Below are positions 1 to 11,587 of a stretch of 64,000 bases of DNA, in pieces. Each line of letters opens with the position of its first letter. The stretch's first letter is position 1. The notes below the pieces were generated by a model that made no database searches, had not been told where the DNA came from, and worked only from the letters and a program-made list of their open reading frames with translations. Source of the stretch: Silybum marianum (taxonomy: Eukaryota > Streptophyta > Magnoliopsida > Asterales > Asteraceae); assembly GCA_036898165.1 (NCBI GenBank), contig CM072533.1:17882001-17946000 (forward strand), given 5' to 3'. A program made the position numbers and the translations under genes.

Positions 1-1037
1 ATTTGACTTCATGAATTGAATTTTGTATTCCAGGCCAAGGCCAAGATACTCAAATTTGTATAAAGTCGGTGTATTGTAAATTACTTTGTCTAAACATTTC
101 GGATTATTTGATCCCAGTCCGGCTTTACAACCTAAATCTTTTGGAGTATTTAGATGAATGGTTTGTTCCGTTTGACCAATTTTATACAGTTTTAGTTCCA
201 AGTTTTTGAGTTTTTCTAAAAGATCATTTAAGGTTTGTAATTTGGAGGTTCCGTTTGAAGTTCTTCGTCAGTATAGGAAGGAAAGTAGTTGTTAGGAAGA
301 GTTTCTTTAGAAGTTTCTTGTTCCACTTGAGTGGGATAGCAAAATGGAATTTGATGATACTTTTTATTCTTCCTATTCCAATCAGCTTGTCTCTCGACTT
401 TGGGATTTGACTTCATGAATTGAATTTTGTATTCCGGGCCAAGGCCAAGATACTCAAATTTGTATAAAGTCGGTGTATTGTAAATTACTTTGTCTAAACA
501 TTTCGGATTATTTGATCCCAGTCCGGCTTTACAACCTAAATCTTTTGGAGTATTTAGATGAATGGTTTGTTCCGTTTGACCAATTTTATACAGTTTTAGT
601 TCCAAGTTTTTGAGTTTTTCTAAAAGATCATTTAAGGTTTGTAATTTGGAGGTTCCGTTTGAAGTTCTTCGTCAGTATAGGAAGGAAAGTAGTTGTTAGG
701 AAGAGTTTCTTTAGAAGTTTCTTGTTCCACTTGAGTGGGATAGCAAAATGGAATTTGATGATACTTTTTATTCTTCCTATTCCAATCAGCTTGTCTCTCG
801 ACTTTGGGATTTGACTTCATGAATTGAATTTTGTATTCCGGGCCAAGGCCAAGATACTCAAATTTGTATAAAGTCGGTGTATTGTAAATTACTTTGTCTA
901 AACATTTCGGATTATTTGATCCCAGTCCGGCTTTACAACCTAAATCTTTTGGAGTATTTAGATGAATGGTTTGTTCCGTTTGACCAATTTTATACAGTTT
1001 TAGTTCCATGTTTTTGAGTTTTTCTAAAAGATCATTT
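1..1037 (-). repeat. 404-bp tandem duplication inside gag of element A
   Basis: The word atttgacttcatgaattg starts at 1, 405 and 809, a constant 404-bp spacing, and the sequence between is almost identical. The copies join at an abrupt junction near 229 and 633, where gatcattt runs into aaggtttgtaat. The rightmost copy instead continues into unduplicated gag sequence near 1036. The two full units encode the same peptide (ORFs at 228-605 and 632-1048, minus strand). Near-identity implies a recent event. The array may continue to the left of the window. Confidence 0.93.
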
Positions 1038-2603
1038 CTTTGAATCATGGAAAACTCATATTTTTGAGAAAGATCTTCGGCCTCACTTTTGGTTTTAGCA
1101 TAACATTCTCATTGTGAAGTGTTGCTTTTTCCGATTGTAAATTTTTCGCAATGTTTTGTGAAGTAGCAAGTACCGATGAAGTAATCAAAAGTTGGTTGTG
1201 ATTATTATCTAGACATGCTTCTAATTTGGAAACTAAGAGTTTCTCAGTTTTCAATTTAGATTTAAATTCTTGCAATTGGATCATCATGTCATTCATTTGA
1301 TTCACGAATTTATCATAGTCAGAATGGCTTACCTCGGGTGTGTAGTCGGAAGCGTTGGTTGTGGACTCATCAGTTGAGTCTGAGTAAGCCATTAAACTGA
1401 AGTGAGCTTGATGTTCAGTTTCCAGATCTTCATCATCATTGCCATTGTTCAGCCAGTGCTCATCTTCCGCCATTAAAACCTTTCCGGACTCCTTTGTTTA
1501 GCCAACATCAACTTATAAGTGAAGTAGTTAGAATCTTTGACTATTGGCTTTTTGCACTCTCGGGCATAATGGCTGGATTTGCCACAGTTGTAGCACAAAC
1601 TTATTCGCCCTTTGAAGTAGTTAGAATCTTTTAGGCTTTGATTCAAACATGGCCTTGCGCTCATAATTCTTAGTTCCCGAAGCATAGCGTTGTTGATTAG
1701 GATTGGAACGACGAAACAATTTTTGTTGAAAATCTTTAGTGAGCAGAACTAATTGCTGTTGAAATTGAGCAATTTCTGAATCATAATCAAATTCTTCATC
1801 GTTCAATTCAGGAATGGCTTCTTGAGAAGAATTACGGGAAGAAGTTTAGGTTTCCTTTGCGACTAAGGCAATGGGATCAGAAGATTTCTTGACTTAGTTG
1901 TTAGTTCCCATAGCCTCGAGCACTTCTTCCTCGTCTTGCAGGAGGGTTTCATAGACTTCATGTAGATCGAGTTCAGCAAGAAATTTGTTGTGTTTAATTT
2001 GGTTGGCAAAGCGACGCCATTCAGGTTGTAGATTACTAACAAACTTCACGTTGTTCTCGATCTTTGTCTTTCAGATTTCATTCTTTCTTAGTTCATTTGT
2101 CAAGTGAACGAACCTGGTATAGGTAGCAGAAAGAGATTCACCTTCTTTGGCCTTGAAATCCTCATATTGCGAGATGCAATTTGTGATCTTGAGTTGAGTC
2201 CTGATTTTTGTACCAAGCATGAATTTCTAAATCTCTTCCCACATGGCTTTGGCAGTTCTTTTGTGGCTATCGATGCCCATGTAGATTTCATTCGGGATAC
2301 TCATCAAAAGATAGGACTTGGCAAGCTGATCGCCTTTTGCAATCTTCCTTTCGGTGTCGTTATAGGCAGACTTTGGCTTGATTTCTTGTCAAACAGGTAC
2401 AGGATGGTCAGCGTTCGGCATAGACGGAAGAGTTTGGTAAAAACCGGAGGGGGTCCTTCATTAATTGACCGCATGATTTCATCAGCATGGTCATTCCTCT
2501 CCACGAAGTCAAGAAATCGGTCTTTCCACTATGAGTACTCTCCGGGGAACAAAATTGGGGGTTTGGTGTCCGAACTAATGGCCATAGCTTCTCGTGTAGC
2601 CAT
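1..2603 (-). pseudogene. Broken gag of element A
   Basis: The start codon corresponds to 2603-2601, as judged by the match to the start of gag in element B. Pieces of the frame are visible at 2504-2304 and 2291-2100 (capsid-like N-terminal part), 1806-1621, 1685-1473 (zinc knuckle CYNCGKSSHYARECKKP, a CX2CX4HX4C motif), 1473-1045 (acidic linker, then coiled coil) and 1048-228 (duplicated C-terminal part). The frame changes several times and in-frame stops separate the pieces, so no full Gag can be made. Gag of Pseudoviridae forms the virus-like particle in the cytoplasm. The long open frame on the plus strand at 2104-2643 is only the complement of this gene. Confidence 0.85.
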
Positions 2604-2679
2604 TGTACTTGACTGGATGATCTCGTTCAGTGAGTTTTGGTAATTTTCTGACTTTACTTTGAAAAACAGAAGGTTTTCT

Positions 2680-3456
2680 CGATAGATGAAGGGCCGACAA
2701 AAAAAATTATCGGGTTAGACTGGGTCGACAAGTTTTCTTTTCGGGTGATAAGGGCTCGAGAACAATTTCTGTCTGGTGATAAGGTCTCGATAACAGAAGG
2801 TTTATCGATTGATAAAGACTCGATAAAACAATTTCCTTTGATAAAAACCGGATCGATAAAATTTTTTATATCGATCACTGTTGACTCGATAATAAAATTC
2901 GTCGATTGATAAGGAGTCGATAAAAATTGAAGGATATCTAATCTGAATTTTCTTAACTGATAAACCAGAAAACAACAACAACAAAGAGTTCTTGACTAAA
3001 AAGAACAAGTCTTTTTTTGGACAAGAATAGTTAAGTTCTCAAGTTTCTTATTTGTTCAGTCAAGAATAAAAACCAAAATTACTAAAGTTTATGACTTTTA
3101 CTTAAGAATTCTTTAGTAAGAAAAGCTGCAAGAGTCAGTAGTTCCTGAGTTTTCTTATGTAAAGTGTTTCAAACTAATCAAAATAAACTAGAATAATTTT
3201 AATCAAAACAGATTAAATTATTCGAATAAAAATCAAGTTTATCTGAATATGGATCGACAAAAATTTAAGTAAAAGTATAGTTTAAGTTTTATCGGGAAAG
3301 AAAATAGATAAAAAAGTAGATCTGGATTTATAAGACTTTTTATCGGGTAAAGCTAATGAAGTATGGATCGAGAAAAAATCAAGTAAACAGAAATCGAGAT
3401 TTTAATTTCTGTTTGCGATGATCACTTTAGAAAACAGCCAAAACTCAGATCGATCT
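2680..3456 (-). other. Leader of element A with TCGATAA motifs
   Basis: Stretch between the primer binding site and gag. It contains repeated TCGATAA/TTATCGA words (for example near 2770-2930 and 3290-3370) but no ORF that I trust. The same motif fills the leaders of elements B and C, so it is a family trait and not chance. Confidence 0.6.
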
Positions 3457-3468
3457 TCTCTGATACCA
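3457..3468 (-). promoter_or_regulatory. Primer binding site of element A
   Basis: The minus strand reads TGGTATCAGAGA two bases after the LTR end. It is complementary to the 3' end of initiator methionine tRNA, the usual primer of plant copia elements. Confidence 0.85.
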
Positions 3469-3470
3469 AT

Positions 3471-3751
3471 TGTGGATCCCAGATTTATCAAGCACAATAT
3501 GAATTAAGAACATCATTAATATGATGAATTTGTGTAGTCGGATATCTCACTTGAACAGATTACAACATGATTTGACAGTATATCGGCTCTAATGTAATCG
3601 ACTTACTTTGAACATAAAACCTTAGACTCCTATTTATATTGATAGGACTAACCTATTTAAGGAAGGAAAGAGTTTAAAGAATTATAAACTTTCTTTTACA
3701 TTCAAGCATATTCTTTCCTTATTATGACACGATACAATTTTAGTCCTGACA
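3471..3751 (-). repeat. 5' LTR of element A (281 bp)
   Basis: Begins TGTGGATCCC and ends TCCTGACA on the plus strand, with TG...CA ends. The middle matches the LTRs of element B (shared block with GACTCC, TATTTATATTG, AAGGAAAGAGTTTAA). On the minus strand TATAAATAGGAG near 3629-3640 is a plausible TATA box for the element's RNA. Confidence 0.85.
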
Positions 3752-4897
3752 TTGACTGTATTATTCACCTTAGTATCAGTTGTGGCATTAAAAACAGGTT
3801 TACCTCTTCCATCATCTATAACTCCCGAACCACTGCCGATTTTATCAACATTCATTTTATCAACATTCATTTTAATAGCTTCATTCATAACTTGTTGATT
3901 AAGACCAAATTGGAAATAAGGATTTTCAGTAATAATACTAGAAGACACATTCTGAACAGTGGTCAAAGTGCTCGTATTAACCATATTCTGACCTAAAAAC
4001 GACTCAGAAGCATGTATTGTACCTCTAACAAACTCAGAGTTAACCACAGGGGAAGTGAATTGAATTGGAGGCGATTCATATACAGGAGTCACATTATTCA
4101 TCATTTTCAGATATGCAATTGGAATCGAATTGCTTACCTCTTTCACACCATTAGGAACAAAACCAAATCCAGGATTCGAAATTTGCACAGGAACAAATCC
4201 AACTGGCGTATTCACATCCTGGATTGAATTCACCACATGAATTGGGATCGTACCATTGTTGGAATCAGAATTCATTATAGGAGAGGGAATATGAACATAA
4301 TTCGATTCACATAGATGGATCATTTTTTAAATCAATCGGACTTGTTTCAATCGCATCACTGATTTGAGAAATATCAGAAATTGGAGCCGAATTGGAAGGA
4401 GATGAGAGATTAGAAAAATAAATCGAACTTGCTTCATGACTCAATTTCACAACATGCTCCAAATTTCCAATAGGAATCGATTGGGAACCACCAGCATCCA
4501 AACTTGACTTAACAGAAGAGGACGAGACTTTGAGTTTAGATTTGGGATACGTACCGTGAACAAATTTCAAATCATCAGGCAAAATTAACAGATATGCTTC
4601 CTTGTTACCTTTAGTCGCCTTCTCCTTCTTTCATTTTTTAACTTTGACTTTCTCAGTCTTCCTAGTCGAGTATCGCTTTCCAGACTCTGAAAAGAACGAA
4701 TTCAGATTCAATTCCAAGGAATTTTCCATATTATCCTTCTTCAATTGATCGCCATTATTATCAGCAAGCATAGGATCGCAATTCAGATCAGATCCATCAC
4801 CAGGAGCCACAGACATAGAACTTTCACTGTTTTTTTCGATTTTCGAAAAAAAAATCAGATCTGGAACAGAAACACGATTTTGATCAAGAGGATCCAT
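3752..4897 (-). pseudogene. Coding-like sequence of unknown family, cut by the LTR of element A
   Basis: On the minus strand an ORF starts with MDPLDQNRVSVPDL at 4897 and runs to a TGA near 4636. The same frame then continues (KKEKATKGNKEAYLL...) to about 4310, where an A-rich run shifts it into the next frame (MIHLCESNYVHIP...). That frame reaches the LTR boundary at 3752 and then reads into LTR sequence. The composition is Ser/Asn-rich and low in hydrophobic residues, with a doubled MNVDK pentapeptide near 3860. A purine-rich GAGAGA stretch just upstream (4970-5020) looks like a 5' UTR. I recognise no domain; it may be a host gene 5' part or ORF1 of another retroelement. Confidence 0.5.
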
Positions 4898-5047
4898 GCG
4901 AGAACTGAAATCGAATCACATATTAATCAATCACAACATGAACTTGATCAGATCTGGAAGAAAAAATGAGATTTTTTTAGAGAGAATTTTAGAGAGAGAA
5001 AAAGCTAGAGAGAGAAAGTGAAACTCGCAAATGAGGATCCCTTATTA

Positions 5048-5266
5048 TAGAAGAGTTTACCAAATGCTTACCGGGTAACTTTTACTAAGTCACATTACCT
5101 TACTAGATAATTATGGCAAGAAAAAATAATCTTACCATGTAAGAGTTAAGATAAGGATCGAGACTCTTAACCGGTAAATGAGGGCAACAACCCTTTACAA
5201 TTGCCTTGTAGCAATACCATAAGCGTTTACTCAAATAAGTGTTTTGTAAACAACCCTTTAGTTTCA
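5048..5266. mobile_element. MITE with TTACCGGGTAA subterminal motifs (copy 1)
   Basis: Starts near TTTACCAAATGCTTACCGGG and ends TTTTGTAAACAACCCTTTA. The two ends are imperfect inverted repeats of each other. Related copies lie at 7322-7611 and 55610-55750. I could not define a target duplication. A hAT-type MITE is my best guess from the terminal sequence. Confidence 0.5.
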
Positions 5267-5478
5267 ATAATTTTCAAAGCAAAACTATATTAAGTAACGT
5301 CTTAAACATTGTTTAACTTGAGAAAACAAAGTGGTTAATCTATTACTTTAATACCAAGGAGAATTGGATAAATAATGAAGTTGGAGCTTTCATCAAACAG
5401 TGCATTTGGTTGCATACGTTTTATGTTTTTCAATTTTCCTTTCAACTACCATTCTTCAACCAAAATCAATAGCTTCTA

Positions 5479-5888
5479 GATGATACAAGGAGGCATGACT
5501 TCTCTAAAGATCTTAAGTCTTCTAAACAAACGAGAGTTTGGTTATCCCATAAGTAATAGCTAAAATAAAAAATGTCATTAGCCTACTGCACGTGACATGT
5601 ACCTTCTGACTTGAAATAATGCATTGGGTATAAATGATGAAAAACCTCTTCTTCAACTTCATGCATACATATCTATCCTCAAATCTCTCCTTCTTTCTTT
5701 CCTCAATCTTGTGCATCATAACTTACTATTTCTTGATTGTTTTAGAATAGGTATTTATTACTTGTTCTTATTTCCACAAACAATCTGTAAATTTGTTTAT
5801 TTCTAATAAACTCGTTTAAAACTTAAAAAGCTTGTGTTCGTATTCATCCCTCCCATTTCTACAAACTGTGTGATACTTGTACACTCTT
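5479..5888 (+). repeat. Possible solo LTR
   Basis: TG...CA-bounded stretch holding a TATA-like GTATAAATGATG near 5629, a pyrimidine-rich tract, and AATAAACTCG near 5806 that could be a poly(A) signal, the order seen in a plant copia LTR. There is no second copy in the window and no clear target duplication, so this is weak. No gene is seen here. Confidence 0.25.
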
Positions 5889-5889
5889 G

Positions 5890-7145
5890 TCGGCTCCCTT
5901 GGGTGAAAATTTGGATCAGTTTCCTCAATTGAAATAATTATAGGGATGGTCATTGTAATTTTGTTTTTGTTATGGATCAGGTCCCTCGTGTTAACATTCG
6001 TTTAAAATCTCCGTTTAACTTATAAGTATTTTCATGTTTTCACTATATTATGAAATTTATAATTGTTTCAAGGACCTGTTTTTGACAACTTCTAAAACTC
6101 AATAATAATACTAATATAATATATAAAACAAAAAACATAAGAAAATAAGAAAATAACAAATCCCAACAATCTTTAATCACTCTTCCTTTCAGCTCTCAGA
6201 TCTCGTGAAGAAATCCATCCGGTAAAGAAATCGATTTGATGAAGAACTAAACCTAGATCTAGTGAAGAAATCAGTATGATGAGAAAGCCAAATCGGATCT
6301 GGTGAAGAAATCCATACTACCATTTCTTCTAGTGAATCCTTGTTTTGAAGAAATCGAAGGAAGCATTCGAAAATCAACGAAAGTTGGAGGTTTTGCAACT
6401 GCACCATCTTCTTCTCTGCGATTTTTGTGTTTTGATTAGAGTTCTCATTAGGTTTTGGAATTTATGGTTTTGGCAATCGTTTTTAGATATGGTATGAATT
6501 TTAGGGTTTTGATTTAGATTTAAGATTCTTGGTATTATTGTGTTCTTGATGAGTTCTTAACAACATTGATGTTGTTGAAGAATGAGGTTGTTGAAGAATT
6601 TCATATTTTTTATGTTCTTGATTAATTTAAGATTTGTTCCTTGAGTTGAGAAAGATGAAAAACTAGTGATACAAAATCCAGATATGCACAAATGATTTCA
6701 ATTTTCAAAAATAGGTTTTGTTGTTGATTTTTTTAATAAATGGGTTTGTTTTTTATTTTATTATTAACAAATGGGTTTGTGTTGTTGATTTTATTACTAA
6801 AAAGTCGTTTTGTATTGTTATTTTATTATTAAAAACGGGTTTGAGTTGATTTTGCATATTTGATTTTGTTTGCTTTTGGATATAGTTTTAGGTTTATTTT
6901 TTATCATGGTATTATGTGGAAGATTGGAGAGAGGGATGAAGGTTCTTGAGTTTTAGAATAGGTAAAACATGTCCTTGAAATAACTAATAGTTTCATAACA
7001 AATCAAAAACATGAAAATGCTTATAAGTTAACGGAGATTTTAAACGGCTATTAACATGAGGTGTCTGTTAACAAATATCATACCACAATGACCATCTCTG
7101 GAGTTGTTTCATTTTAAGGACCCAATCTAAAAATTTCACCAAACC
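5890..7145. mobile_element. Element with ~190-bp imperfect terminal inverted repeats
   Basis: The left arm (about 5898-6085) contains CCGTTTAACTTATAAGTATTTTC and GATGGTCATTGT words. The reverse complement of the right arm (about 6950-7145) carries the same words in the same order with similar spacing. The ~870-bp middle has no convincing gene; it holds several copies of a GTGAAGAAATC-like word near 6205-6320. Long inverted repeats without a transposase fit a non-autonomous Mutator-like or fold-back element. No 9-bp target duplication could be assigned. Confidence 0.55.
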
Positions 7146-7321
7146 ATAAGGATGAAATTTGTAATTTATTCTTCACCAAAGTATAAAACATACTAAAATC
7201 AATTTTTGAGTGTACAAAAAATAAATAACAAGAATATCCATGTAATCTTAAAAGTGTTAAATGTTGAGAGAGATTGTGTATTGGGTGAAAATATAAAACA
7301 TATACTCTTTAGTTATATTAA

Positions 7322-7611
7322 GGGACCATTTACCAAATGCTTATCGGGTATGCGCTAACTGGCAAGAGTAATCACTCTAAGTTATCTTATAGAGTAACAT
7401 TCCCAGGCATCACGATGGACTGATGGTTAGCGTTTATAACCCGGTAAGTACTTACCGAGTATGAGTCATCATCCACTCTTATCGGGTAAAACTATCGATC
7501 GTTGTCGTCTCTCTTACCGGGTAAGTTTTCCCAACCCTTCTTATGTTTATCTGATAAGGTAATTGAATCGGTAAACCCTTATCATGGTAAGTATTTATTA
7601 ACCGACCCCTA
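7322..7611. mobile_element. MITE with TTACCGGGTAA subterminal motifs (copy 2)
   Basis: Left end AGGGACCATTTACCAAATGC; right end, reverse-complemented, TAGGGGTCGGTTAATAAATAC. Inside are several near-palindromic words of the type TTAYCGGGTA and AACCCGGTAAG, on both strands, as expected for subterminal transposase-binding repeats. The left end matches the MITE at 5048. Confidence 0.55.
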
Positions 7612-8270
7612 ATACACAACAAATCATTTTCTCAATACTGCACCTCAAACTAGCCATTATGAGGGGTAAACAAGTCCTTTAAGCATTTGAAATAATCAAA
7701 AAGACAAAAAAATATGCAGACCTAGCCTTTATTTTAAAATTTTAAGGGTTAGCTAGCTCTTCGAAAGTTCAAATCAATCCCACAGGTGGTACATTTCACT
7801 TCAAAATAAGTCATTTGACACGATCAAAAATTATTTATTTTTATTGGGTCCATATGTTGAACGGTCTTTAACCACTTTTTAGCCTAAAAAGGGGGTTGGA
7901 TTAGTCCTTCGGGTTGAGATGTCCTAACCCATGTGATTGAGGGTTGGTCCTCGATCCAGGTCCAAATTGTGCATCTCCAAATTGTGTTGTGTACCAACGA
8001 TTTTATTATAGACCACAACTTTGAAAGAATATTTTATTTTTACTACTACTATTCATGCACTTTTACTCCTTGTGGACTCATCTAAAAAATAAAAAAATAA
8101 AATACGTTTTAGCATAAGGTTGATGGATTACCAATAGCATAAGATTGATGGAATGGTTTGAAATGATTTGGATTTTGTATAAAATTTTAGAATCTTTATT
8201 GTGTTTGGTGGTAGAATTTTGACTGAAATTTAATTCTATTCTTTATAAATAATTTATAAAAATAAGATCA
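7612..8270. other. Intergenic, nothing recognised
   Basis: AT-rich sequence without an ORF, RNA gene or repeat that I can support. Confidence 0.5.
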
Positions 8271-8440
8271 TAGTTCAATTTTGGTCCCTGAGTTTTGTCC
8301 ATTTCAAAGGTTCCCGTCCCTTAAGTTCATTTTAACACTTTTACCCTTCACGTTTGATGCCTTTCAACGATTTTCGTCCCTCATCCTAACAGCCGTTAAC
8401 TTTTTATGTTAAATGAGGGGTATTTTAGTCATTTTACTTG
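8271..8440 (+). repeat. Dispersed repeat, copy 1
   Basis: About 165 bp (words TTTGGTCCCTGAG, TCGTCCCTCATCCTAACAG, AATGAGGGGTATTTTAGTC). A diverged copy lies in reverse orientation at 45985-46240. This kind of sequence is common at transposon ends in plants. The two copies are 37 kb apart and probably belong to separate insertions. Confidence 0.6.
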
Positions 8441-8518
8441 CTTTCTTAGATTTCTTGTTTTTACAAAAGCCATTAAACTGTAGGGTCCTATATGTAAGTA
8501 TCTCTAATATATATGAAT

Positions 8519-8519
8519 A

Positions 8520-8562
<43 letters not shown>

Positions 8563-8707
8563 TTAGTATGTGTATGTACACTCAAACAAAGGACCACCTC
8601 ACCGGACGTCATCTCCGGTGATACCCCTCGTCCGACCACCTCTGTTGACCAAACAATTCGACGGGCTTGGGGACACAAAACACAGGGGCGAAATACATAT
8701 GTGTGTC

Positions 8708-8761
<54 letters not shown>

Positions 8762-8775
8762 GTATGTGTATAGAG
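8519..8775. repeat. Pair of (GT)n(TA)n microsatellites in inverted order
   Basis: (GT)n followed by (AT)n at 8521-8562, and (AT)n followed by (GT)n at 8716-8762, so the two tracts are mirror images that could form a stem. The ~150 bp between has CCGGTG/CACCGG words. ORFs that cross this region are translations of the microsatellites and were not accepted. Confidence 0.7.
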
Positions 8776-9440
8776 ATATAGACAATCACATGGACCAGAT
8801 GGTCGGAGACAATCAACTCGCCGGAAGCAACCTCGACGGAGACCAAATCACAGCAAGTACCACCAATGAACCCCTAACTCTTTCCCTCTCCCCGATGAAC
8901 ATCTATTTGTGTATTTATAATATCTCACCGGTTCATCTTTACTCCGGTGAGAGAGCTTCGACGGTGGTGTTTGTAAAAATGAAACCCAAAATTGTTAAAC
9001 TCAAAAATCGTTAAACCAAACCAATCCCCACTGCCAACCTTCCCTTCTCTGAAAATTTCGAACCAAGCTTCAATTTTTTAGGAGACGAAGGTGAACCCAG
9101 ATCTAAACCACCTCAAACTCCGACGAGTTCTTTTTATTTCTTTGTAATGGTGACTTCATTTTGGATGAAGAGAGGTTGAAGATGACGATGGCAGTTGTAG
9201 TGGTGGTGGTTGACGGTGGTCATTGTTGGTTCATGGCCGGAGACATCACTCGGAAGGAGTGTGATATCATCTCTGTGAGATTGGTCCGGAGGTCTTCGGG
9301 GATGAAACCACAGGGGCAAAATCCAGACCAAACCTCAAACCATTGTGCTATGGTTGAGGTTGACGATAAAGAAGGTAGTCGCCAATGATGAAGGTTGACA
9401 AAGATGGTGGTCGGCGGTAAAAATGACCGTCGATTTTGTT
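8776..9440. other. Intergenic, nothing recognised
   Basis: Contains short open frames on both strands but no start context, domain or repeat that I can support. GC content is somewhat higher than in the neighbours. Confidence 0.4.
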
Positions 9441-9444
9441 CCTA

Positions 9445-10949
9445 TCATTTGGTCCGGCGATAGGGTAACTGTGTGTGTCCCTGGGAATAACTTACCTCTT
9501 CTAGTTGCTTCAGAAGTTCTACTTCGGCAGGCACGGTTGGTAGACTATAACTATTTCGTATTGTTGTTAGCTTTTTAATAAGCATAACTATATAGTTATG
9601 AACAGTAAAATTGTACTGACCCTTTTTTTTATTAAACAAAGGAAGAATTTCCATCCATTCTGCAAGACCGTAGTTATGGAGTAGGGAAAGCTTTACTTTG
9701 TTTGTATAACCCATTTCCCTTGAAATCTCAACAAATATTTTTTCTGCATCATCCACTCTTAACCTCGGTCCAAAAAGATATACAGCAGTTATCTTTGAAT
9801 TCATGGATCTTTTCAAAATTCTTTCATTGTGCATTTTTTCCGTTTTTCCTTTTTTCTTTCTTTTTCCTGCTCGGCTGTTAGAAGAACTTCCTTTTGGAGG
9901 GCGATCGGATCTTTTACCTTTACAACTTTAGCCTCTTCTGCTGCACAGTCTCTTGCTAACCGCAAATCACTATCTGTCAATTCATGAGCTTTTAAACTTT
10001 CTTCTATTTCTTTGTCTAATATAACTAACACATCAGCTACAACACTCGGAGGTTTAAGTTTTATTCGATCTTCTGGGTTGACATGCACATGCTTAAACTC
10101 CTTTCTCTTTCTCTTCTCTGCAGTAGCTACTTCTTCAGCGGACAATATCTTCTTACCTTTGTCTATAGCGGCGACAATTTCTCTCCTACTATCTTCACCA
10201 TGTCCGACATCAGATTGATTATTTTCTTCCACACCAACATTGGTGTTCTCATCGTTAGTAGTAATGGGTCGCTCCTGACTAGATACAACTACGGTTCCAT
10301 CAGTTATGTTAGATACATTTTCAGAAGGTTTATTTTCTTGTGGTTGAGTGTCATTTTGCCCAACATCATTAACTAAGTCAACATGAATTCGATGTTGATG
10401 TTGTTGAATCTGAATTTCATCAACTATTGGGAAGTTATGCGATAGTATATTGTTCGAAAATTGACGGTTTAATGCAATTCGCAATGCATTAAATTGAGCA
10501 GTTTGAACAACACATAGGTTTTCTACGGTTTTCAACCTTTGTTGCTCAATAGGACCAAATACGAAACCAGTCGCCTCGACTTCGATTTCCGGAGGATTGT
10601 TCAGCTGAGTCTCTATAGAATCAACTTTATTGTGAAGTGAACCAAGTGCGCCAAGAATTTTTTGATTCACCTCGCTTTTAGAACTTGATCCGGTTTGATG
10701 TATAGTTTCCGACAATGAACATCTATCATAAGTTAATTTCTGAATTTGAGCGTCACGGGCATCAGATGCAGCTTTCAGCGATTCAATTGACGCTCGTATA
10801 TCTGCATGTGAAGTTTCCTGCCGTTTGAACGAAGATTGAACCTTATCCAATGATGCAATAATAAAGGACGGAATTTCCTTAACGTCTTGACTTAATCCAT
10901 CAAGAACCTTATAGAAATCGGCCTGAATACGGTCTACTTCCTTGTTCTG
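9445..10949 (-). pseudogene. Sirevirus-type extra ORF, C-terminal part
   Basis: Two overlapping minus-strand frames: 10850-9813 (345 codons open) and 9834-9445 (129 codons). The first has a coiled-coil segment with heptad-like IESLKAASDARDAQIQKL, then a Glu/Lys-rich region (ADKGKK-like, EKRKRKEF, VNPEDRIKLK) ending in a run of KEKRKK. The second carries LLHNYGLAEWMEI. This domain order is that of the long ORF found 3' of pol in Asteraceae Sireviruses. The frame is open upstream of the first Met, up to the chromovirus boundary at 10950, and its partner resumes at 16012. A frameshift joins the two frames near 9820. Sirevirus extra-ORF function is unknown. Confidence 0.65.
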
Positions 10950-11587
10950 TATAATACCCTATATTTTGATACCGCCTAATTTCAATATATGAGTTTATGT
11001 GGGAAAGTGAATTAATTACCGACTTGTACCTCAGACTAAATTGTGAAGTAATATCATACAAGGGATCATATACGTACAAAATGAAATTAAACTTAACCTA
11101 TATTGTTAAGTTTATACCTAATAGGTATAAAGTTGAAAAATTAGACATGAGGGGTTAAAATCGCCAAATGCCTGAACTCTAAATAAATATAAAAGGAGAG
11201 TAATGTTAAGAATGAGATAAAATTTCATATCAATCATCTTCTTCGTCTCCAATCTTCATGACCGCCATCTAACTTCTTTCTAAAACTCTCATTCTCTCTA
11301 GAAATTGTCATAAGTTATTGAAAGAATCAAAGAAATAATCATATATTCGGAATCCTCTCATCGAACCTCTCCTAAAGGTATAAGTTTCCTTCATTTTTTT
11401 ATTAAGATTGATTATGTTAGGATTTATGAGGTTGGTTTATAATTGTTTAGATGTTTATTATAAGAATATGTATTGTAAATTATGGTTAAATACATGTTTT
11501 TGGATGGTTGGATTTGTTAAAATGATTAAGAAATGAAAAGGGTTAAAGTGTGGATTCAATATGGTTAAGTATGGATTCAATATGGTT
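10950..11587 (+). repeat. Inverted LTR fragment of element D (left arm of a large palindrome)
   Basis: Starts TATAATACCC and runs colinearly with the reverse complement of 13100-13719 over about 620 bp (shared words GGTATAAAGTTGA, AGGAGAGTAATGTTAAGAATGAG, AAGTTTCCTTCATTTTTTTA). The arms are separated by ~1.5 kb of LTR sequence. Confidence 0.88.

Larger units (their letters stand above)
1..3751 (-). mobile_element. Element A: 5' part of a Sirevirus-like Ty1/copia retrotransposon, cut by the window edge
   Basis: Read on the minus strand the order is 5' LTR (3471-3751), tRNA-iMet primer binding site (3457-3468), an AT-rich leader with many TCGATAA motifs (about 2660-3456), then a degraded gag (2603-1). 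The pol region and 3' LTR lie outside the window to the left, so no target duplication can be checked. Gag resembles that of element B at 31.6-33.7 kb, including a start with a TREAM segment and a CysCysHisCys zinc knuckle. The leader and LTR also share motifs with element B. Element A is older or more damaged than B because gag holds several frameshifts and stops. Confidence 0.85.

Noticed and set aside
2104..2643. 179-codon ORF on the plus strand
   Set aside because: Complement of the gag of element A. The matching plus-strand ORF in element B (33210-33422) is likewise only the complement of its gag, and the real frames are on the minus strand.
8409..9014. Long ORFs on both strands across the microsatellites
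   Set aside because: They are mostly translations of (TA)n and (GT)n with no coding features.
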